Assembly (NCBI GenBank): GCA_022840285.1
Contig: JALHIE010000044.1
Coordinates: 3,354-29,114, forward strand
Direction: 5' to 3'
Source: Porphyromonadaceae bacterium
Lineage (GTDB): Bacteria; Bacteroidota; Bacteroidia; Bacteroidales; Dysgonomonadaceae
DNA: 25,761 nucleotides
Both the position numbers and the translations under genes were made by a program. The notes under the pieces were generated by a model, which saw nothing but the letters and a program-made list of their open reading frames with translations, did not search any database and was not told where the DNA came from. Shown here one piece after another: positions 15,984-23,266 of this stretch. Numbering within the stretch: the stretch's first letter is position 1; each line of letters opens with the position of its first letter.

Positions 15984-15991
15984 CAAATATA
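15984..15991 (-). promoter_or_regulatory. -7 promoter element for the GH29 gene
   Basis: The minus strand reads TATATTTG (TAnnTTTG). Initiation near 15978 would leave a leader of about 108 bases before the ATG at 15870. No TTTG is found at the usual -33 spacing. Confidence 0.5.
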
Positions 15992-16040
15992 CAAATAAAA
16001 CATTAAAATCAGGTTGTAAAGAAAAAAAAAGTTAAAAAGC

Positions 16041-17038
16041 CTATTCTAAAAAACCGGCTGCCTGGGAAAAGACATTCATAAAAGAACGGTCAACGGATGA
16101 AACATCTTTGAGGTTCACGGGAAAAGGATTTTCGTGAGAATAAGGATATGGAAAATCCAGTAATTCAATTCTTACTTCCGTATTCTTTATCCCCAGCGCT
16201 TCTTGTACTCCATGGTATGGAATTACCACATCTTGCGCAAGAACAATGCCTCTGATTTTTTCCCCGATCCGTTCAAAAAAGCTTTCGCGCTGTGTTTGAA
16301 ACCTCTCGGGTAAAATCATCTGGAAAAATGCGTCGAAAGCTTTGTCCCGAAACCATTTAGCGATTGGTTCCATGCCGAAAGTATAAACGTAGTAGTTATA
16401 CAGCTTTTCAAAGGCGGCCCTATCCATAATGCTTCGGGAAACGCCATGCATGGAACGGAATATACTCCCCCCGCAAAACATGAACAACCGTGTATCGGAG
16501 AAAAGGCCTTGCGGGTTCGCCATGAGTGTCACCTGCGAAAGGAACGCTCCGATGGAATAGGCAAAGATATCGATATGCGTACCCTCCTTGAAAAGAGGAT
16601 GCCTGCCGGTTTTTATCGTTTCGAATAAAGAAGTCAAGTCGGCACAGGTTTGTCTTCCCGACAAATAAAAGCGCTCCGGATTCCGACTGATGCGGTCGCT
16701 CAATGCTACGTTGGCAAAACTTATGGAGCGGTCGTCTGTGTATTGATCTCGTCTAACAGAAACTCTGCCCAGGTGAGGTATTTGTTCCAGTTGCGTTCGT
16801 TCAGCCCGTGTAAAAGCAAGATAGCTTTATCCTGTTTTTGTTTTCCGCAGGGGGTAAACACGGGATATTCAAAGAAAAAATTCTCTTCGATGCAACTATC
16901 GGCAGGTAAGGTTTCGCCAGAACATGACGTGCTTCCGAACGGAAAAAAACGGATGCTTGTTTCTGTTTCGGTTAAGCGGCAGTCCGCCCCTTGTTTAAAA
17001 AGGTTGGCCAGTTCGGTAAATCGTTGACAATACTTCAT
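16041..17038 (-). pseudogene. Disrupted alpha/beta-hydrolase-like gene (DUF6051-like)
   Basis: Two minus-strand frames appear to be parts of one gene. The N-terminal part (17038 to a TAA near 16721) ends in AILLLHGLNERNWNKYLTWAEFL, the start of an alpha/beta-hydrolase core. The C-terminal part is open up to about 16745 and reads SISFANVALSDRISRNPERF, then FYLSGRQTCADL, with a nucleophile-elbow-like FAYSIGAFLSQ and a final domain including CGGSIF and SIMDRAAF. This resembles an uncharacterised Bacteroidales family that I believe is DUF6051, from memory. Between the parts I expect about 40 further residues (a block containing a GKPVILFPIAFH-type strand). A deletion plus frame change therefore seems to have removed the core. 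The second frame has only TTG (16703) as an early start. A sequencing or assembly error is possible. Confidence 0.6.
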
Positions 17039-17176
17039 TTTTTCCGTGAAGGAATACCCTTTTTCAGGTATCCGCAAATCAAAGGGAAAACGGTTGCCGG
17101 TATGTGGCAGGAACCTTTATATGGGGTAAAATCAGCTATAGAGGGGCGAAATATTTTTGGTACGGCATGCATTTCA

Positions 17177-17208
17177 TTTGGTTAATCCTCAATAAAAAAC
17201 TATTTTTG
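17177..17208 (+). promoter_or_regulatory. Complete housekeeping promoter for the LytTR gene
   Basis: A -33 TTTG at 17177-17180 and a -7 TATTTTTG at 17201-17208 are separated by exactly 20 bases, matching the Bacteroides sigma-ABfr consensus. Transcription would start near 17214, about 23 bases before the ATG at 17237. This is the best promoter in the window. Confidence 0.75.
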
Positions 17209-17236
17209 CATCGGGTCGGTATCTGACAGTTTTAAC

Positions 17237-18091
17237 ATGAATGGGAAAATACCCGCATACTTATACGAGAAAGGCAACGCGGTAAAAATGATCGTGTTTA
17301 CGGCGATTTTTGCATTGCTGTTCATCAATATCTTCCAACCTTTCGGCTCAAGGGCATGGTATCCCGCTATTTCTGATTTTAAATATTTTACTTTTTCCAG
17401 CCTGATTATCCTTACCGGAATGTTGGTGGTGGTAGTCAGCCGTGTTATTCTTGCGGCCTATTCGAAAAAAAACGATATCCTTTATTGGCAATATAGTTTT
17501 TGGATCTTGTGTGAGGTACTGGCCATGGCCGTGTTTTATTCGCTTTTTTCGAAATTTGTGCCCAAGGAGGGTGCCGACAGGGATTTTATGGATATTTTTC
17601 GTCAAAGCGCTGTAAATACAGCCTTGGTGCTGTTGTTACCCTATGCTATTTCGTGGCTTTACTTCTCGTGGAAGGAAAAAAGTTTGCTTTTAGCAAACAT
17701 GGAACAGGAAAAAACGGCGGACCCGCATACAAGAACCCTGGTGGCATTTCCCGACGAAAAGGGGGATCTGAAGATTTCGATCACCCTGGAGAACCTGCTG
17801 TATATTGAATCTGCCGATAATTACGCCACCATCTTTTACCTGAACAAATCCAGGCAATCCCGCTTCCTGCTTCGCAATTCGCTGAAGTGGATGGAGGAGA
17901 ACCTGACAAAAGATACTCCGTTGTCACGTTGTCACCGCTCTTATATTGTGAACATGGACAAGGTGAAGATACTGAAAAAAGTAAAAGGAGGGATTGTGCT
18001 TGAACTGGATGCAGAAAATACCCCCGACCTCCCGGTGTCAAAAACGTATTACGAGTCGTTTATGCACAAGTTTTCACAGTATACGGTTTGA
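17237..18091 (+). CDS. Membrane-anchored LytTR-domain transcriptional regulator
   Basis: A 284-residue protein with four predicted transmembrane helices in its first half (about 17-34, 49-70, 83-105, 124-145) and a LytTR DNA-binding domain in the second (about 175-283). The LytTR landmarks are ITLENLLYIESADNYATIFY, FLLRNSLKWMEENL, LSRCHRSYIVNMDKV and LPVSKTYYESF. There is no receiver domain or histidine kinase. Proteins of this build occur across Bacteroidota and are thought to respond at the membrane, but the signal is unknown. The gene is divergent from the broken hydrolase gene and followed by rnpB; neither neighbour suggests its target. Confidence 0.9.
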   Translation: MNGKIPAYLYEKGNAVKMIVFTAIFALLFINIFQPFGSRAWYPAISDFKYFTFSSLIILTGMLVVVVSRVILAAYSKKNDILYWQYSFWILCEVLAMAVFYSLFSKFVPKEGADRDFMDIFRQSAVNTALVLLLPYAISWLYFSWKEKSLLLANMEQEKTADPHTRTLVAFPDEKGDLKISITLENLLYIESADNYATIFYLNKSRQSRFLLRNSLKWMEENLTKDTPLSRCHRSYIVNMDKVKILKKVKGGIVLELDAENTPDLPVSKTYYESFMHKFSQYTV

Positions 18092-18220
18092 TTAGAGCAA
18101 AGATTCGTAGACAGTCTTGAGGTTTATAAGTGAAGCGGCTGAATGTTTTTATGAAGATAATTGTGCGGGTGTGGAAATTAGAAAACCGGGTGAAACCGCA
18201 ACAAAGTCATTACTTATTAT

Positions 18221-18228
18221 TACTTTTG
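18221..18228 (+). promoter_or_regulatory. -7 promoter element for rnpB
   Basis: TACTTTTG is an exact TAnnTTTG match and ends six bases before the first base of the RNase P RNA P1 helix (18234), the expected distance to the start site. No good -33 TTTG is present. Confidence 0.6.
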
Positions 18229-18233
18229 CAGAT

Positions 18234-18587
18234 GCAGCAGGCCGGTTTGTCGCTTCGGTCCCGATACTTGTTGGGATTCGGGGAGGAAAGTCCGGGCAAC
18301 GCAGAGCACCATACTTCCTAACGGGAAGCTGTTCGTGAGGGCAGAGTAGCGTAACAGAAAACAACCGCTTCGTTTTCTCGAGAGATTACGATGCAAGGGT
18401 GAAAAGGTAAGGTAAAAGCTTACCGGGTGCCGTGGCAACACGGTATGCCGTACGTCTTATGGGTTGCAAGACCATGTATATCGGATAAGTAGGGTTGCTC
18501 GCCCGATGCCGAGGGGTAGGTCGCTTAGATAAATGACAAACGATCCCGACTTGTCGGGATACAGAACCCGGCTTACAGGCCCGCTGC
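18234..18587 (+). ncRNA. rnpB: RNase P RNA, bacterial class A
   Basis: This is the catalytic RNA of RNase P, which trims tRNA 5' leaders. The conserved 5' core GAGGAAAGTCCGGGC lies at 18283-18297. Further landmarks are the ACAGAAA segment near 18354, a GGTGAAAAGGTAAGG-like stretch near 18400, GGGTTGC near 18461, the AGATAAATGAC part of P4 near 18527 and the 3' core ACAGAACCCGGCTTA at 18561-18575. The ends come from the P1 helix: GCAGCAGGCC (18234-18243) pairs with GGCCCGCTGC (18578-18587) with one mismatch, followed by six T that may serve as the terminator tail. The length of about 354 bases is normal for class A. Confidence 0.95.
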
Positions 18588-18604
18588 TTTTTTATTTTGA
18601 CGGT

Positions 18605-20032
18605 ATGCTGAAAAGGAAAAAAAGAGTTTCGAAACAGGAGGAGGAAGACAAGCCTGGGTTGTTTGAAAGGATCAGGCTCCAAATAAAGGAATGGGTTCAC
18701 TTTCTTACTTACGAAATCTGGCGGCTAAATCCCGAAAATTTCTCCAATAAAAAGAATGTTTTGCACAATGTTCTTAAAGTTACCGTTAGAGGAGTGCAGG
18801 AGCAAAACCTCGGTGCCAGCTCCCGTTCGTTGACCTATCGCACGATACTTTCTCTCGTCCCCATGCTGGCCGTGCTGTTTGCCATTGCCCGCGGTTTCGG
18901 GTTCGAGAAAATCCTGGAAAGCCAGATTTTCGACTTTTTCAACAACAGCGATACGGAAATGGCGACCGATGCTCTTGTCGATGTGTCGGAAACGACCTCT
19001 TTCACCATCGAAACAATCATCAAGCTGGTAAACAATTCACTGGAGCATGCTAGGGGGGGGGTTTTTGCCGGAATCGGGGTTATCTTGCTGTTATATACCG
19101 TTATCTTACTGTTTTCCGATATAGAGAACAGCTTTAACCGTATTTGGGGAGTGAAAAAAGGACGATCTATCCAACGAAGGGCGGTCGATTACTTTGCGCT
19201 CATTCTGCTGTTGCCTATTTTTGCCGTCCTGAATTACAGCCTGACAGCTCTTATCCAGGCTTCCACGGGCCCGTTTGATAAGTTCAGTTATATCCTCGAT
19301 CCTGTGGTAACCCAGGTGTTGAATTTTCTTCCTTTTTTAGTAATGATCATCACCTTGACACTCTTGTACCGGTTTATGCCCAACACAAAAGTGAAATGGG
19401 CAAGCGCGTTGATCGGAGGAATTATCGGCGGTATCGCTATTCAGCTTTTTCAGATGATTTATTTGAACGGCCAGTTGTGGATAGCAAAGTACAATGCCAT
19501 TTACGGAGCTTTTGCCGCTATACCGCTATTACTCCTTTGGGTACAGATGTCCTGGTTTATTGTACTGATAGGAGCAGAGTTGTCCTATTCGGCACAAAAT
19601 GTCCGGAAATTTTCTTTCGACAGGGAAACTAAAAATATCAGCCGCCGTTTTCGGGATTTCTTTACCCTTATGATTGCATCGGTAATTGTAAAGCGGTTCG
19701 CAGAAGGTGAAACCCCGCTTACCGCTGATCAGATTTCGATGAAATGCAAAATACCCATTAAGTTGACCAACGATATTATCGATGAACTTCACAAGCTTCA
19801 GGTGATTTTACCGACTCCTACGCCGGATGACGATCGCGTTATGGCCTACCAGCCCGCTTTGGATATTAATTTGCTGACAGTTAATGACCTGATAGAGCAG
19901 ATAGACAAGGAGGGCTCAGAAGATTTTCTGATTGATGTAGAAGGAGATTTCGCTCGGCACTGGAATGCCTTGATGCATACACGAATGTCTGTTTATGAAT
20001 CTCCCAGTGACATAATGCTGAAAGATTTATAA
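18605..20032 (+). CDS. YihY/BrkB family inner-membrane protein
   Basis: I chose the ATG at 18605 because an earlier in-frame start at 18533 lies inside rnpB. This gives 475 residues. The family hallmarks are GASSRSLTYRTILSLVPMLAVLFAIARGFGF, the ENSFNRIWGVKKGRS loop, a YGAFAAIPLLLLWVQMSW helix and GAELSYSAQN. About six transmembrane helices run from residue 70 to 335. The C-terminal 130 residues are soluble and winged-helix-like (PLTADQISMKCKIPIKLTNDIIDELHKL). The family was once called ribonuclease BN, but this activity is not supported and function is unknown. Its stop codon is one base from the convergent metallopeptidase stop. A run of nine G at 19053-19061 lies inside the gene. Confidence 0.9.
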   Translation: MLKRKKRVSKQEEEDKPGLFERIRLQIKEWVHFLTYEIWRLNPENFSNKKNVLHNVLKVTVRGVQEQNLGASSRSLTYRTILSLVPMLAVLFAIARGFGFEKILESQIFDFFNNSDTEMATDALVDVSETTSFTIETIIKLVNNSLEHARGGVFAGIGVILLLYTVILLFSDIENSFNRIWGVKKGRSIQRRAVDYFALILLLPIFAVLNYSLTALIQASTGPFDKFSYILDPVVTQVLNFLPFLVMIITLTLLYRFMPNTKVKWASALIGGIIGGIAIQLFQMIYLNGQLWIAKYNAIYGAFAAIPLLLLWVQMSWFIVLIGAELSYSAQNVRKFSFDRETKNISRRFRDFFTLMIASVIVKRFAEGETPLTADQISMKCKIPIKLTNDIIDELHKLQVILPTPTPDDDRVMAYQPALDINLLTVNDLIEQIDKEGSEDFLIDVEGDFARHWNALMHTRMSVYESPSDIMLKDL

Positions 20033-20033
20033 A

Positions 20034-20747
20034 TCAAGGTCTCAACAGTTGATAGGCTTTTGATGGGTATTTCCTGAGCGACCGGCTGATGGTTTTGGCG
20101 TCCTCACCGCAAAAACGATCGAGCAACTCCCAGAATTTTTCACTGTGATTCAGTTCGACCGTATGTGCCAACTCATGAAGAATCACATAATCAATCTGTT
20201 TTTCGGATAGCAACATCGTGTAATAAGAGAAATTGATGGTTTTCCGGTGGGAGCAACTCCCCCAGCGCGACACACTTTTGTTGATTTTTATATCGTTTAC
20301 CTGCAGGTGGAGTACTTGTGCAAATTTTCGTGTCTTTTCAGGTAAAATTCTTTTGGCTTCGTGTCGCAAAGCCTGCCTGATCATTTCCTTGACGATGTGT
20401 TGAGAAGCTGAGTTTTCTAAATCAAAATCCTTGGGAATAAAAACGATCAAACCGCTGTCATTTAGCCTCATTTTAACACTCTCTACCAGGCATGTCCTCG
20501 ACAACCTCACCGTAAAAGGGAACGTTTCCAGTACGGAATCTTCCGTGATCAGCTGATCTTTAGCCGGACACATGTTCATTAGCCGATGACGCATGACGTC
20601 CAATACGGAGGATAGCTTTTTCGGCGTAAGCCCAAACGGAACGGTTAACTGGATATATTCCCCTTTTCTTCGGGCGATGATCCGCTTTGCCCGGATGTTG
20701 GGTTTCACGATTATTTTCCCCAGCTCTTTGTCGTTGTATTCGTACAT
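20034..20747 (-). CDS. YgjP-like (SprT-related) zinc metallopeptidase domain protein
   Basis: The ATG at 20747 gives 237 residues; a TTG six codons upstream is less likely. The C-terminal part carries VSRWGSCSHRKTINFSYYTMLL followed by IDYVILHELAHTVELNHSEKFWELL. The HELAH zinc motif with a third histidine in LNHS is the signature of the YgjP/DUF45 family. The N-terminal half is beta-rich (IIVKPNIRAKRIIARRKGEYIQLTVPFGL). These proteins are cytoplasmic, have gluzincin-like zinc sites and have no settled substrate. The -7 element lies only four bases before the ATG, so the message may be leaderless. Confidence 0.9.
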   Translation of the reverse strand: MYEYNDKELGKIIVKPNIRAKRIIARRKGEYIQLTVPFGLTPKKLSSVLDVMRHRLMNMCPAKDQLITEDSVLETFPFTVRLSRTCLVESVKMRLNDSGLIVFIPKDFDLENSASQHIVKEMIRQALRHEAKRILPEKTRKFAQVLHLQVNDIKINKSVSRWGSCSHRKTINFSYYTMLLSEKQIDYVILHELAHTVELNHSEKFWELLDRFCGEDAKTISRSLRKYPSKAYQLLRP

Positions 20748-20751
20748 TTGA

Positions 20752-20759
20752 CAAAGGTA
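20752..20759 (-). promoter_or_regulatory. -7 promoter element for the YgjP-like gene
   Basis: The minus strand reads TACCTTTG (TAnnTTTG). A start site 5-8 bases on would fall within the first codons of the gene at 20747. A -33 TTG is not placed at normal spacing. Confidence 0.4.
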
Positions 20760-20818
20760 ATACAATTATTTTCCTCAATTGTTTTACCCAGCCAATCATC
20801 AAAATAAAAAACATTGCC

Positions 20819-20826
20819 TATCTTTG
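20819..20826 (+). promoter_or_regulatory. -7 promoter element for the MlaE-like gene
   Basis: TATCTTTG matches TAnnTTTG and lies 21 bases before the ATG at 20848, leaving a short leader that ends in CCCGATGA. The downstream ATP-binding gene, and possibly the suf genes, would share this transcript. Confidence 0.5.
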
Positions 20827-20847
20827 TGCACGTTAATTCCCGATGAA

Positions 20848-21597
20848 ATGAGCATTGTAAGTTCTTTAGAGAGTGTCGGCGAATATGTCGAGCTCATGAG
20901 AAGAGTGATGGCTCCGCCCGACCGAGTTCGAGAATTTTTTAAAGAATTCTCGAAAGAAGTTTACAAGCTGGGGGTCAACTCCATTTGGCTGGTTATAATC
21001 ATCTCTTTCTTTATCGGAGCAGTTATTGTTATGCAGATCGCTATAAATGTAGCTTCTCCTTTACTGCCCCGCTTCACAGTTGGAGTGGTTTCTCGCGAAA
21101 TTATCTTGCTGGAGTTTTCTTCCACCATCATGTGTCTGATTCTGTCGGGAAAAGTGGGGTCCAACATTGCTTCGGAAATTGGCACGATGCGTGTTACGGA
21201 ACAGATTGACGCATTGGATATTATGGGCGTGAATTCGGCCAATTACCTGATTATGCCCAAAGTCTCGGCGTTTGTCTTTTTTATGCCTGTGTTGGTGGCG
21301 TTGAGCATGTTTCTGGGTATGTTTGGTGGATACATCATCTGTCTTTTCACGGGTACTCCCCCGGTGTCAACGTACATATACGGAATTCAGTTTTTTTTTC
21401 GGGAGAGCTTTGTCTGGACCTCCATCCTGAAATCGATGATTTACGGCTTTATAATCGCTTCTGTTTCCGCCTATTTTGGTTATCACGTTAAAGGCGGATC
21501 GCTCGAGGTGGGAAAAGCAAGTACCGACTCGGTCGTGATCAATAATATCCTGATACTGGCTGCCGACTTGGTTTTCACGCAGTTGGTCATGGGATGA
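20848..21597 (+). CDS. mlaE: MlaE-type ABC transporter permease
   Basis: The start at 20848 gives 249 residues, the usual MlaE length; a start at 20779 would precede the promoter element. The protein has an amphipathic N-terminus (SLESVGEYVELMRRVMAPPDRVREFF) and about five membrane helices. Family motifs are SIWLVIIISFFIGAVIVMQIAI, a conserved cytoplasmic loop with SGKVGSNIASEIGTMRVTEQIDALDIMGVNSANYLIMPK, and a C-terminal YFGYHVKGGSLEVGKASTDSVV. It forms the membrane part of an ABC system that moves phospholipids or other lipids between inner and outer membranes. Its partner ATPase gene follows 21 bases later. No MlaD (MCE) gene lies within the window. Confidence 0.93.
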   Translation: MSIVSSLESVGEYVELMRRVMAPPDRVREFFKEFSKEVYKLGVNSIWLVIIISFFIGAVIVMQIAINVASPLLPRFTVGVVSREIILLEFSSTIMCLILSGKVGSNIASEIGTMRVTEQIDALDIMGVNSANYLIMPKVSAFVFFMPVLVALSMFLGMFGGYIICLFTGTPPVSTYIYGIQFFFRESFVWTSILKSMIYGFIIASVSAYFGYHVKGGSLEVGKASTDSVVINNILILAADLVFTQLVMG

Positions 21598-21618
21598 GAA
21601 AGACAAATCTTGATAAGT

Positions 21619-22413
21619 ATGATTCAGGTAAGAAATTTAATTAAAGAATTCGAAGGCCGTATCGTTCTCGACGATATTACGACTTCCTTTAAAAAAGGAG
21701 CCGTGAATATGATCATCGGAAAGAGCGGTTCGGGCAAAACGGTTTTTTTAAAATGCCTTATCGGCTTGATACAACCCAACTCCGGAGAGATCAGGTATAA
21801 CGGTCGCGACATTACCGAAATGCGGGCAAGGGAGATGAAACGCTTGCGTCGTGACATGGGAATGCTGTTTCAGGGGTCGGCCCTGTTCGACTCCAAGACA
21901 GTGCTTGAAAACGTGATGTTCCCGTTGGACATGTTTTCCCGGATGAACCTGCGTGAAAGAAAAAAACGTGCCGAATTCTGCCTGGAAAGGGTAAACCTTT
22001 CGCACGCGGCCGATCTTTATCCCTCTGAAATTTCTGGCGGTATGATGAAAAGGGCAGCTATTGCCCGAGCCATTGCCCTGAATCCCAGGTACCTGTTCTG
22101 CGATGAACCCAACTCCGGACTTGACCCGAAAACAGCACAGCTTATCGACGAACTGATTTCGGATATTACAGACGATTTCGGGATTACCTCCATCGTGGTT
22201 TCACACGATATGAATTCGGTGATGAATATCGGTGACAATATTATCTTCTTAAACGAGGGAATCCTGGAATGGCAGGGATCGAAAGACAAAATAATGGATG
22301 CCAACAACGAAAAACTGAACGAATTCGTTTTTGCTTCGGAACTTTTTAAAAAGATAAAAGCTGCCGACACCATTATCTCCGAAAACAATGCTTCGGGACA
22401 AGAGGTTGGTTAG
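21619..22413 (+). CDS. mlaF: MlaF-type ABC transporter ATP-binding protein
   Basis: A 264-residue ATPase, with ATG at 21619; an in-frame TTG at 21610 is less likely. Walker A is GKSGSGKT (34-41). The Q-loop is MGMLFQGSALFDS, with the QGSALFDS wording typical of Mla ATPases. The signature ISGGMMKRAAIARAI is the MlaF-like variant of LSGGQ. Walker B is YLFCDEPNSGLDP and the H-loop SIVVSHD. It powers the permease encoded just upstream, extracting or delivering lipids at the inner membrane. Spacing and strand agree with one operon. An 88-base AT-rich gap with no clear promoter separates it from sufC. Confidence 0.93.
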   Translation: MIQVRNLIKEFEGRIVLDDITTSFKKGAVNMIIGKSGSGKTVFLKCLIGLIQPNSGEIRYNGRDITEMRAREMKRLRRDMGMLFQGSALFDSKTVLENVMFPLDMFSRMNLRERKKRAEFCLERVNLSHAADLYPSEISGGMMKRAAIARAIALNPRYLFCDEPNSGLDPKTAQLIDELISDITDDFGITSIVVSHDMNSVMNIGDNIIFLNEGILEWQGSKDKIMDANNEKLNEFVFASELFKKIKAADTIISENNASGQEVG

Positions 22414-22501
22414 AACAAAACAATTGATGAAAAGAATTGTTATTCACATAGAATGTTTGTACAGAAATAGAAACCACAAGTAAGAATAAGTAGCGAGTAA
22501 T

Positions 22502-23254
22502 ATGACTAATTTATTGAAAATAAAAAATCTGCATGCAGTAGTAGAGAATAAAGAGATCCTGAAAGGTATTCATCTGGAAGTAAACGAAGGCGAGATTCAC
22601 GCTATAATGGGACCCAACGGATCGGGAAAAAGTACGTTGGCTTCTGTGCTTGCCGGAAATCCAAAATATGAAGTGACGCGCGGCAGCGTACTTTTCAAAG
22701 ACAGGGAGCTGCTCGATATGGAGCCCGCCGACAGGGCTAAGGAAGGAATCTTCCTTAGCTTTCAATACCCCATTGAAATTCCGGGCGTGAGCATGGTTAA
22801 TTTTATGCGCGCTGCGTTAAATGAACAGCGTAAATACAGGGGCGAGGAACAGATATCGGCGTCAAACTTCTTGAAACTGATGCGCGACAAGCGCGAGTTA
22901 TTGGGTATCGACAGCCAGCTGGTAAGCCGCTCGGTGAACGAGGGATTCTCGGGAGGAGAGAAGAAGAGGAACGAGATTTTTCAGATGGCCATGCTCAATC
23001 CTACGTTGGCTATACTTGACGAAACCGATTCGGGATTGGATATCGACGCGCTACGGATTGTTGCTGCCGGAGTAAATGCGTTGCACAGTCCCGATAAAGC
23101 AGCCATCGTTATTACCCACTATCAGCGACTTCTCGATTATATTCAACCCGATGTGGTTCACGTTCTTTACGACGGAAAAATCATCAAGACCGGAGGGCCG
23201 GACCTGGCTCTCGAACTCGAAGAAAAAGGATATGACTGGCTTGTGAACCCCTAA
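22502..23254 (+). CDS. sufC: SufC, Fe-S cluster assembly ATPase
   Basis: A 250-residue cytoplasmic ABC-type ATPase. Walker A is GPNGSGKST (37-45), followed by FLSFQYPIEIPGVSMVNF, a stretch highly specific for SufC. The signature is FSGGEKKRNEIFQMAML (149-165), Walker B LAILDETDSGLDID and the H-loop VITHYQRLLDYI. SufC works with SufB and SufD as the scaffold complex that builds Fe-S clusters. sufD follows 12 bases downstream. sufB, often just upstream of sufC in related genomes, is not present in the window. Confidence 0.97.
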   Translation: MTNLLKIKNLHAVVENKEILKGIHLEVNEGEIHAIMGPNGSGKSTLASVLAGNPKYEVTRGSVLFKDRELLDMEPADRAKEGIFLSFQYPIEIPGVSMVNFMRAALNEQRKYRGEEQISASNFLKLMRDKRELLGIDSQLVSRSVNEGFSGGEKKRNEIFQMAMLNPTLAILDETDSGLDIDALRIVAAGVNALHSPDKAAIVITHYQRLLDYIQPDVVHVLYDGKIIKTGGPDLALELEEKGYDWLVNP

Positions 23255-23266
23255 CCCGTAACAAAA

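Noticed and set aside
18533..18604. N-terminal extension of the YihY-family gene
   Set aside because: It lies within the 3' part of rnpB, including the conserved ACAGAACCCGGC core; the ATG at 18605 just after the RNA fits the family.
22436..22459. Possible promoter before sufC (ATTG then AATGTTTG)
   Set aside because: The -7 match lacks the leading T and the spacing is only 12 bases, so it does not fit the consensus.
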